This document shows, in pieces, positions 35,901-47,900 of a DNA stretch of 64,000 bases; position 1 is the stretch's first letter, and each line of letters opens with the position of its first letter. Source of the DNA: Molossus alvarezi (lineage: Eukaryota; Chordata; Mammalia; Chiroptera; Molossidae). Below the pieces are notes generated by a model that was not told where the DNA came from, did no database searches, and was given only the letters and a program-made list of their open reading frames with translations. The stretch lies in the NCBI GenBank assembly GCA_037176705.1, contig CM073898.1, positions 26,272,488 through 26,336,487 of the forward strand. Reading direction: 5' to 3'. A program made the position numbers and the translations under genes.

Positions 35901-38900
35901 TCACATGGCAGACCGTACTATGTCCATAGATTTAGAATCTGGGATGTAAACTTTGCAGGTGGAATGACTAGAAAATATTTTGATTAATAAATCTTGATAC
36001 TATAGGCTAGGCTTGGCAATTGTCTTGCTACAAAACATATTAGTTAAAATCAGAATTGAGAGATTATTTTTCACTCTAGGTACCAACAAAGACTTGGTTT
36101 GGAAACCTGTCTATGTCCATATAAACTGCTAAGTGCCTTTCTAAGCATCAGGGGTTTAATGTAGAACCTTTGAGAGTTTTGACAATTACGTGTATATTTT
36201 TACCAAAAGAAGTTTTATTTTATGGGAGCCAACCATATTAACATGTGACCAAAGTAAATGTGTTGTTATTTTTTGTAAATTTGGACAAATTATCAGCTGT
36301 TATTTCAACAAGAGGGCCCAGTATATCAACTGAATACATTTTTTAAGAAGAAAGTGTTCAGAAATTAACTTCTTGAAAATAAAAACACTTCTCTACTTTC
36401 ATATAATCTGGCTAATGTGTTTAATCAGATTTTTAGATGACTTTTACATAATACAAAAATAAATGTGGTTTTCATGCTCTTCTCCACATACATACATTTC
36501 TTCTTTCTTCTCTTACACACCATCTATTACCAAGATGAAGACAGTTTTATCTACATTTCTAGCCTAGCCTTGTCACCTGAATCCCAGATCTTTATTTTTA
36601 AATGTGTGTTTGGACACTTTTTACCTAGAGTACTGCAAAGTCAACAGATGTAAACTGAGCACAATCCTTTCTCTGTATTTATATCTCAATATATTTCTTC
36701 ACTTATCATCTATATATTGGGGAACCTAATCTACATCTCCAGCCTCGACTTGTCGCTGGAACTCCTGAGCTACAACTTTAAATATAGACTCAGACATTTT
36801 TCACCAAACGCACTACTTTTCCGACATTTTCTATCTCAGTAACTTTTCCGACATTTTCTATCTCAGTGACTGATGCGAGTATCTCCACTAGTTGTCCGAA
36901 TCAGGCATCTGGCAATTATTCTAGGTTCCTTAACTTTGTATAGAATTCATGGCCTCCTTTTAGTTATCCCAGTTTTGCCTCAGTTCAGCTCTTCATCATT
37001 TATTGCCTGAACTATTGTAAGAGTTTAAACCTCTGTTTTCTTTTTATTTCCCTTTCATTTAAAAATACAATTTCCTTGGCAATAGTTGAAAAATCACAAA
37101 TCTCATCGCGTCACTCTGCTGCTTCATGTCGCTGCTTTTAGAATAAAATGCAAGTTGTTCAGCACCGCGTACCAGACCCTTCATGGCCTGCTTCTGATTG
37201 CTCGGCCTCATTTCCTGCCTCTCCAGTGTGTCCCTTGCCCCATGTATACTGGAACTACTTGCTGTCCTCACAGAAATCAAGCTTTCTCATATCCCCATGC
37301 CTCTGCACATGCAAATCCTTGCTTGTAAGGTCCTCTCCTTCTCTTGCCCACTTGGGGAACCTTTCCTTAGTGTTCTCCATTTAAGTGATGCTCCTGCATT
37401 CTCCATTTAAGTGATTCATTAAGTGATTCTCCTCAATGCTCTTTTGCTTACCCTCCTCCATCAAGTTAGGTCCCCTTTTCTGACTATAGTCAAGTATTTA
37501 TCATCTATCTGTCCTACCACTAAACTGAATTCCTTGAACTTAATAACCATTTCCCTCATCTTTGAATGTTGATATCTAGCACAATGTTTAGCATATAATA
37601 AATACTTATTAGATATTTCAACTGAAATTAATTGAATTAATCTTCCTCTAATAAATGTTTTCCCTTCCCCCCGTACTTGCTGATCTGTTTTAGAAATAAA
37701 GCAGTTGAAATTTGTTCAACACTTATTGTGTCCTAGAAATAGTACCAAACATTTTCATGTAGGTCATCTCATTTAATCCCAACCACAAAGCAATAAAGTT
37801 GGTACTATTATTTTCCTGACTTTATAGTGGAGAAATATGATACTCTGCCCAAACTTGCAGTTAATCTGTTGAGAAGGTAGAACTGAAGTCCATGGTTCTT
37901 ATACATGCGTACAGTGTGGTACAGCTGTACACAGTTCATGTTCAAGGTGCATTTTAAGAATTGTGCTCTATTTTCGATTTTAATTAAAATTCCATGATGC
38001 CAACAGACTGAAATTTTTAGCTTAAATATGGGCCTGTAAAACTCACTCAATAATAGAAATAATCAGATATAATTTTCAGTCTGACTCATGTAATCAGAGG
38101 ATTATTGTGATAAAATCTTTCATAGCTCTAACTGGTCAGATCAAATCATATCCACTAAGCTCCATGGAAACACTTGACCGGCTAAAGTAAAGAACTCAAT
38201 TGCTTTGCCTTTAGCCCATTCTGCTGTATAATGTTTCATACTATAAATAAAAACCATACAGTTCTTAATTTTACAAACTCTCCTAATGTACAAACGGGAA
38301 GCTTGGAATATAATATCTACCTGAACACAGGAATTCCCATGACAGAATAAATGTCATTTAGATGTATAAAGATCTGAAAGAACAAATGCATAAGTTAGAA
38401 TGAAACGGGAAATGCACTACCAAATTATCAATCATTTAAAAACTATTTTGAACCTATATAACCTATATTTTTAATAAAACATTCCAAGGCCTTATTTGTC
38501 ATATATGGGAAAATGTTCTATACTATTTTCGTTGAGCAGAGGCAAAATAAATTTTAACTTTTGAGGTTAATTTGGCATATGAGCTATATGGAGAATCATG
38601 TCATGAAGAACTCAAGATCCACTTTCTTCCCAAAGATTCTTTGAATTATTATACTGAAACAGATAGTTCAGCATCTGGGGATAGAGATGACTTCCTAAAT
38701 CCATTCTAATTCTCAGGCCACACAGGACTATCACAGGCTACATACTTTTACTGTAATAGCAAACTTTCTTCAGGTCAAATATACTGTAGCAAGGGCAACG
38801 TTTTCTCTCTACTGTCTGTAGGTGAACTTCTTTCTCTCTGTTACCTTTCTTGTGTTAGGTCATAAAGAGGATTTAAATGTCTCAAGTTACAATCAAGAGC

Positions 38901-41900
38901 CCAAATAAATTTTAAAAGTTAGAATCTTACTTTTGTAGTCTGATGAAGTTTATGGAATATTCTAATTCTGCTGTTTGACCTCAAAAGCATTTGAACCCTG
39001 ATACTTTCACCCCTGGGTTATTTTAAACATATGCTGTTTAATCAGAATTATTCCAATACTGATAAAGTTTCATCAAGAAAAAAACAATCTGGAATGAATT
39101 CCCTTTAGTCAATTTAATTCCTTGAACACCACACCTAAAGTTTCCAATGTTTTATATTATTCAATTTTAGCAAAATTATTTATTGGAATTAATTATTTTC
39201 TATTTATAATTTATACTAAAGATATACTGTACTGATATTTTTTATATCAAATGTTATTAAAAATAGCTTCTCTATGAATTTTTTTCTATTAATTTTGCAG
39301 AAGAAAATTTGTTAAGATTTGATTCTTCTGTCAATTTTGGTCACAAAATTTACTGTTTGATTTTAGTGTTGCCCATTTTGTTCTGTGTTGATTATTTCTA
39401 CCAATAGCAGTTAACCTTAATTGCATTAAATGGTTGATAGGAATTAAATTAGCTATATTTATTTATGAGCTAAACTATGGAAAAATGTAATTCTGAGACA
39501 GGGAGATAATCAAAGAGAGATGAAGAGGAGGAAACCAGAGAGCAGAAGGGGGAGATAAGACACCCTTACGCCAAAACATTCTTGGGGGCAAAGTATTTCG
39601 CATGACAAGAACAAAAGATATACATCAGGCATTACTTTTAAAAGTAAAAAAATCGTATCAAAATTTTTAAAAAGACAATATACAAAATGTTCTGATTTGG
39701 CTAGCAATTACGTCATTCATAAAGCTATATAACAATACATTTACAAATTAATGAATCATGAAAATGACTATACTACCTGTCAAATTTATGAGATGATTCT
39801 CAAAAACAGTGAAAAATATATTAAAAAAAAAATTTTTAATCCTCACCCGAGGATATTTTTCTATTTATCTTCAGATAGAGTGGGAGGGAGAGAAAGGGAG
39901 AGAGAGAGAAACATGCATGTGAGAGGGACACATTGACTAGCTGCCTCCCGTACGACCCTGACCAGGGCCGCGGACAAACCGCAAACGAGGTACATGTCCT
40001 TGGCTAAAATTGAACCCGCGATTCATTGATCTGCGGGCCGCTGCTCTAATCACTGAGCAAAAACTGGCCAGGGCAGTGAAGAATATTTTTTTATGGCTAG
40101 TATTTATTTCCCCATAGGTTTTATTTTGTTCTAACTGAAAACAGTGTAACTTCATTAAATTAATTTCAAAAAATAGAGAAAAAGAAAAAATATAACCCCA
40201 CAACCCTAAAAAAGCCACTATTAACATATTATTGAATTTTGTGCAGCCCTTTTTGTTTTCTTTTTTTTTTCACCATTACCTACACTTTCTTATTATAGAG
40301 ACTTGTTATGTATCACAGTGATCGCAGAGAGCATCTCTGCAACCTTATAATAGATGTTTTTTAGTTCAACTGTGACAAGACGATTCCATTTCAAAACATT
40401 TTATTTGGATAAGACATTTTCACAGTGAAAACTGCTAGCAGAATTATCTGCATCATTCTACTGCTAAAGAAAACAGACTGCTGGGTCCATGTCGACGTAC
40501 TTTTTGAAACTCTAAAGCAAAACTGAAAAGTACAATAGATTAGTTGACAATGTCTTTAAAGAACTAGGTTGTAAGCATATAAAATAAACTAAATATTCAT
40601 TACCTCTAAATTCGGACTCCTCAAATCTGCTTTCCAGCCAAACTGTTTCATAAGAGCAATTCCAATTATTCTTCCTACTTCCTGGAAAAGCAGCAAGTTA
40701 TAGAAAAGAATATTATAAATGAAAAATTTAACTTTAAATATAAGTAAAAACTAAGAAAGTCAGTTGGAAAATTGAGTCAGACTATCTGATGGTAATATAA
40801 TATTAAAATATTATACTGCAGCATTTTCTATTCAAGGCAAAAAGGCTGCATTTTACCTCTTTCAATCCCCCACCACCCCCCAACACATTCTGTGGCATTA
40901 ACATCTACTCATGTGTATTTATGTCTAGGTTCTAGTGATAATCACACATATAGGGCCTGGTGCAATCATCACTCTATAAACACTGAACTGAACTGAAGAG
41001 AAATCCCAAAAGCTCAGGACCATATCAGGATTTCCAAATGCAAAAGATACCTGTGAGTCTAAGAAAACTTTCGGGGAGAAAGTAAAAAGAGGTCAGTACC
41101 TGGCATACTATCCCTATTAAGCATCCGAGGTAAAGTTAAGTGGAAAATGTATTTTTAAAGAGATTAAATTATATGGTATTAGGCCTAGTTATCTGCCTGA
41201 GCCAAGTCATCTATTCTGTGCAAGGTTTGATCTCACTTTAAATTGAAAGAGTAGTTAATTCTTCTAGAAAATGGGAACCCACTTTGGAGGTGAGTGTACC
41301 TGTGCGGAAAGGGTCTTTGCCATAGCTCCGCTGCAGCGACAAGAAACTCGGAAAGTCAAGTCCTTGTGGTTATGAGCATCAATTGCTTTCGCTACATCAT
41401 TCTCAAGTTCTTGAAATGTTTCTCTTTCAGTGAGAAAATCTCCTTGCTCCAGGGTTTCCTCTTCTATTTGTTTCTCTGGCTGGCATTCCCTAGTCTCTTG
41501 TGTCTCTTGTATTTGTTCTGCTTTTAATTTCTTAGCAATAATGGTGTCATTTTCTCTCATTTTTCTTTTTAGTAGATTAGCATCTCTTTGAGAAAGTTCT
41601 TCCTTTTTTGCATCAAGTTCAAGAAGATTTTTCCAAATTGAAATGGCATTCAACCAACTTTCAGGATCATCGTTTATAAGTCTTTGCATTTCATTAAATA
41701 TTTTTCCTAAATAAATAAAATCTCAGTTTATCCTACATCGAAGATTTAAAGACAGTCGATTGTACTCATCACCCCAAAAATGCATTATCTTTATTCTTAT
41801 AAAATAAGTTTTAAATTACTATATGAATAATGACTCCCCTTTTGTCTGGAATTTATATCATTTAATATAAGAATATTGTGCAGAATAATAAGGTTCGTTA

Positions 41901-44900
41901 TTATATTCCATGCTAAACATCAAACTGTTTTAAAATTCCTTTAGAATTATCATATACTTTAGCAAGATCATTTGTCCTATGATAATATACGCATCTCTTC
42001 AAGACCTAGTGTGTATCAATCTTTGAAATAATGCAGATCTTGCCTATAAAATTAAGTAAAAAGATAAAAAGAAAAGGAATAAATTATATAACACAGAAGT
42101 AAAAAATAGAGCAACTGAAATTTTAGACTATTTTAGACCATATAACACATATCATAAAAGGAGCTTCCCTAAAGTACACTTCGGGTACTCAACCCATTCA
42201 TAACTTAGGGACTGCCAGCATACTCAACACAATGTAATCTTTTCTTGATGAACAAGGGTCACCAAGATGACCCAAGAGAAATTACTGTATTTCTTTAATA
42301 ATGAAAGTGTGTGGAATACTGGAATGAAACTATATTGACCCCACAGTATTTCTTTTAAAAGAATTTTTCTGCCCTGTCTTGATTTCTTGCCATTTGTATC
42401 TTTCTTGATACAACTTATTATAGACTATATGCTTCCACGATCTCTTGTGTATAATTAGCACTCACAATGAAGTTTAAGGCAATGTTTAATCCAGAAGTGT
42501 CTGGCCCGTTTTGTTGCTTTTATCAAGATCCTTAAATTATTTTAGCTGCATATTTATAAAAACAAAAAATCTCTTAAGCCCCTTGAACTCTAATGCTTTA
42601 TAAATGGGTTATTACATGTCCTAAATTTAAATAAATGCAACTGACCATACATTACTATAGTGAAGGTGTCTGATCAGAATTCTCAAAGATTAAATGTGAC
42701 TTAGAACACTAAAATCTCAGTAAGATAGGCAGCAGATTGTAAAGAGAAGAGACACAATTAGGTGATAATACAACAAGGTGAAAAAATTCAGGAAATACAG
42801 AAAAATACATAACTAATGATCCTATAGGTAGGAATGAATTTTAAAAATGTCAAATGGCTACTTATTAACTATCAAGCAGAAAACTCTGGCGTACATATAT
42901 TGTGTGGGAAAAACAACAGGTATACACCATACCTTTACTTACAGAAGAAACATTAAATGGAAACTGCTTTTTAATCAGCAGAAATACCCTTTCTGCGGAT
43001 TTCAATGTTTTCAGCATATTCAAGTCAGAACAGGTGGTGAAAAAAACTTTTCCTGAAACATATTCAACCTAGAGATATAAAAAATAGATATTTAGTCTAG
43101 TGTAGAGAAAGAACCATCTCCCTTTTCCCCCTTAATAGATTAAAACATAGCATCTAGATTAACAATAAAAATGACCATTTCTGAAGTATCTAGTAGTTGT
43201 CAGACACTGTGCTAGGCATTCTGAATACATTTAAAAAAATTTTTTTTAAATCATCACCTGAGGATATTTTTCTATTTATCTTCAGATAGGAGTGGGAGGG
43301 GGAGAGAGAGAGAGAGAGAAATATCGATGTGAGACACATTGACTGGTTGCCTCCCTCATGACCCCGACCAGGGATGGGGAGGACCGCAATGCAGGCATGT
43401 GCCCTTGGCCGGAATTGAACCCACGACATTGGTCTGCCAGCCAACACTCTGCCACTGAGCCAAACTGGCCAGGGCCTGAGCACATTTTTTTCCTTCATCC
43501 TTATAACAACTCTCTAAGGCAGACTTTATCATCATCATTGAGAGATTAGGAAACTGAGATTTAGACAGGTTAAAACATTTGTACAGAGTCATGTAGTCAG
43601 TGACCAAGGCCATAACCTTATTATGTTATGCTACCGTTTGTAAAGTGTGTGTATGTACACGCGAGTACACACACCACCAGAAAAACAGAACACAAAATAC
43701 TTGGTAATTATATTGCCAAATTTCACACACTGTTTAAAAGTAGGCAAAGAGAAGGTATAATGGATAGGACAAACTAGGTGTCTAGCCCAAAGTTAACATA
43801 TCAGTGGGTATTTATTAAACACCTACCAGGTGGTCTACCAGAAACAAATATCCTAAAGATGAATAATGATGTAATAGACATGCTCTGACGTACAAATTAA
43901 AATGCAAAACTTATAAGACAACAACTCAAATTAAACCCAGAAAAGAAAACAAAAATGTTTTAATACCATAAACTTATTGATGAGCTGTAGGTTTGGTAAA
44001 TAATGCTGAATATGGAGGCCATCATTAAAGTCCCGGAGAAGAATCCTACAAGATTTGGGAAGCGAAATTCTGAGGAAAGAACAGAAGGCAAGATGCAGAG
44101 GCGGGAGTGCCAGCCTGGCTGAAGCGAAGTAAGTTAGCCCGGCACCCTTTGCTGCGTTATGCTGATTGAGAGTGTCAGGTGGATGGATGGCGTATAGCTT
44201 GGCCCAGCGTGATAGATGGTCATGAAATGGAGTACCACAGATGGTAATGGTCAACCATTATAGACTTTTGATGAAAACTGACAGCACCAAATTAGTTGCT
44301 AGAAAAAAATTACTTTGGAAGAGGCATAAAGGACTGAGTATAGAACGTGATGCTGGAGGGAGAAGTCGATTATTGAGGTAGAAATAATGAGACACTTGGC
44401 TGTGGGGACTGAAAAATGGATAGAAGCGAGAAATATGCATCAAACAGAAACAGGCTTTGGAGATAGGGCAGATAAGTGGTAAAAGTCAGGGAAGAAGGAA
44501 AATGAAAAGGGCTCCGACTCAGGAGGCATCTAATGAGGTATGGCACAGAGTGCTCAATACCAGTGGAATCCTAAACCTTTTTGAGTCAACCAACTCCCTT
44601 AAATTCAGGATAGATGTGGACTGTCCTGAAATTCTCCTTTCAGCAGTGGCCATGGGCTGACTAACATCGTTCTAACTCATCTCCTAGAACTGAAGCACCA
44701 GGGAATTTGGGGTATTCCACGTATTTAGGTAGCTCCCATTCAATGGGAACTTGAACTACAAGTATTTTTGTTTTTTTGATCTGACATGGTCTAGTTAAGC
44801 TTTTGGGATGGTAACTTCTGGGATTACCATTCTAAGTGATGAAGAAGAATCTATGCTGAGGAAGCCCTAGGTTGACACCAATTAAAAGCCAAAAAATTTT

Positions 44901-47900
44901 GTTTATAAGTTTAACAAATTCTGGGGATATAATGGATAGCGTGGTGATTGTAGCTAATAATACTGTATCATATACTTGAAAGTTGCTAAAAGAGTAGGTC
45001 TTAAATTGTTCTCACCAAAAAAATAAATGGTTATGTGATGGATGGAAGTGTTAACTAATGCAATGGTAGTAATAATTTTGCAATATATAAATTTATCAAT
45101 CAACACATTGTATACCCTAAACTTACACAATGTTATGTCAATTATAGCTCAATGAAGCTTGAAAAATAAATAAAGTCCAGTAGCTTAGATACCAACAATG
45201 CAGCTGACCCAGATAGATGAAATAATAAGAATGTTTAGGAATCAATATTTAAGGGGATAATGAAGCAGGTAAAACAAGAACTTCTAGTTTCTAGAATTTA
45301 CTTCCTCATTACAAAGGTGACATTTTCCACTAAATTCCAAACCAAATATATAGCTCAAAATGCTTAGCACTTAGAAGAAAAGTTTTAAAAAGTTTAAAAA
45401 TTTTTAGATTTTATGTTCCCTGACATAAAAATGCAGCTCATATTAAAGCCACCACAAAACAACTAATGGACATAAAATACCTTGACAAGATTATGGGGGA
45501 ACTGCAATAAATATTCCACTGAAAATGTACAGTTTTAAGGTTCAAGTCCTATAAACAAATAAATCCCTACACCATCTAGATCAGTTATTTTAACCTAAGT
45601 AACTAGTGATCTAGATATTAATAGTTACTTAATTGTACAAGATCTTATCTTTTTATTTGTTTATTTATTTGAATATCAAGGAAAACATTACAATTAGTTT
45701 TTCTAAAGGTATTTTTTTGGAGGGGGAAAGAGGAAAGATTTTCAAAAAGAACATGACTGCATATCAAGTTAATTAAGAGGACCTATAAGGCTTAATTTGT
45801 TTAGGGTGTCAAATCATAAGAACAATATGTGTTGATGATTTAACATGCTAAATATATTCTCAAAATCAAAATTATTCTCTTTATTTAAAAGTTAACATAT
45901 AAGGTCTACATTTCTTTTATAATAAGCATATAATTAGAAGTAGTTTACTAAATTGTAAACTAGTCACTGTGAAAATGAAATAATTATACATATGAAAGCA
46001 CTTTAATTGTTTATCCTTTATGAAGATAAGGTATTACAGCTTGAAGCAGTAGGGAGAATGAATTTTGGGTCTTCTGATTTTAAATACGACTGAAGCTAGT
46101 GTTACCCTTTTCCCTTGGTTTATTGCTTGTAACTGGTGATATTCAATAACTTAGGGAGGAATGTAGCATTTTAGGATATTTCACCCTAATATTTGTCACT
46201 TGAAAATTTATTTATATATACAATCTGTTTACCCCATTTGGAATTAAATCATAACCATGTGTCTCAGAGCAGCTGGTTTTATGTCTGACACCTCGGAAAA
46301 TGAAGTAACAGGCTTTATTAAAGTGAAAACCGCTCTGTTATCAGCTAACATATCTAATTAAGCAGCTAGCATTTTAGCCTTTCTCTTAAAATTTATGGAT
46401 TCAAGTCTAACACAAAGATTAAAAGTTTATGTATAGGTCTTGGCCAGGTAGCTCAATTGGTTAGAGCTTCGTTCTGATACACCACAGTTTTGGGTTCAAT
46501 CCCCTGTCATCACACAAAGGTACAGGAGGCAACCAATGAATACATAAATAAGTGGAACAACAAATCGATGTTTCTGGTTCTCTCTCAATTAAAAAAAGTT
46601 TAAGTATAGGTAAAATATATAGTAATATAGGAAGATACCAAAGTTTTCCTAATTCTACAGTTAGTTTCAGAATTAATTTCAAAGTGCTAAGTGAAGACTT
46701 AAGGTGATGTGTGAGCTTTTTTGGTTCATTTTAGAAGAGAGAATTAAAAAATATATTTCACTTTATGTTTAAAAGTCATCCAATCTAAAAGGAATGCCTC
46801 GAATCTTCAAAAAAGCAACCTTATGCAAGCATTCCATTAAATGAAATAAGTAGACTATCTGGTTAGTTCTACCCCACTACCTTCTACTATCATGACCCCA
46901 TTAAAAAATCGATTGGCTTATTCACTTGGGTTAATAGCCTTTGCTGTGTGGGTTTATAAAGATGGATGAATCACGTGACAGGGACTTTCTGGCTAGCTGG
47001 CATTCAAAACACCTCCACTTTATTGAATTTTATATTAAAATTTATATAAAAATTACTGTTCCTACTATTATTTTTATAATAAAAATATGTAAAGCTTAAT
47101 TGTTCCCAATATATTTCTTATAGAGTAAAAAATATACTGTGTCTATATATATAAAATACAGACATTATATAAATATATTACATATAGAATACATATATTT
47201 ATATGTTATAAATATTTAAAAATACCCAGGAGCCTAAACAGAAGTTTGCCCTACCACCAGGAGGTAAAAAACAAAACCCAAATCTGACCAAGCTCCAGAT
47301 ACAGCTGACAGGATTCCAATTTACAGGAAATACAGAGCATAGAGGAGCAAGTTAAACTACACGGTGTAGATGTAATTGGCAATATCCAGATGGGGGAAAT
47401 TCCAGCAGTGCTGTCCAACAACTTTCTGTGCTGATGAAAATGTTCTATAACCTGTGCTAGTACATATGGCTTCTGAAATGTGGACTAGTGCACCTGAGAA
47501 AGAGAATTTTTAAATTTTATCTAGTTTCAATAATTTTTTTCTAATCCTCGCCTGAGGATATTTTATTTTTCTATATATAGAATGGGAGGAAGAAAGAGAA
47601 AGAGAAACATGACATGAGAGAGACACATTGATTGGCTGTCTCCTGCATGACGCTGACCAGGGTCGGAGACAAACTGCAATCAAGGTATGTGCCCTTGACT
47701 GGAATGGAACCCACAACGCTTTGGTTTGTGGGCTGACGCTCTAACTGCTGAGCCAAACCGGCCAAGGCTCTAGTTTTAAGAGTCTCATGCTCTACTGGCT
47801 GACCTAGCCGGGCGCTGGGCTCTAGTTTTAATTAATTAACATTTAAATAGCCATTGTGGTTAGTGATAACCCTAATGGACATACAGCTTTAGGCCAGGGG

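Larger units (their letters stand above)
34832..38320 (-). other. THUMPD2: THUMPD2 intron 5
   Basis: The stretch 36.5-37.6 kb is L2-like on the + strand, with a 27-bp tandem duplication at 36815-36867. A MIR-like piece lies near 37.70-37.87 kb. From 34.83 to 36.46 kb and from 37.9 to 38.3 kb I see only unremarkable AT-rich sequence. Confidence 0.7.
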
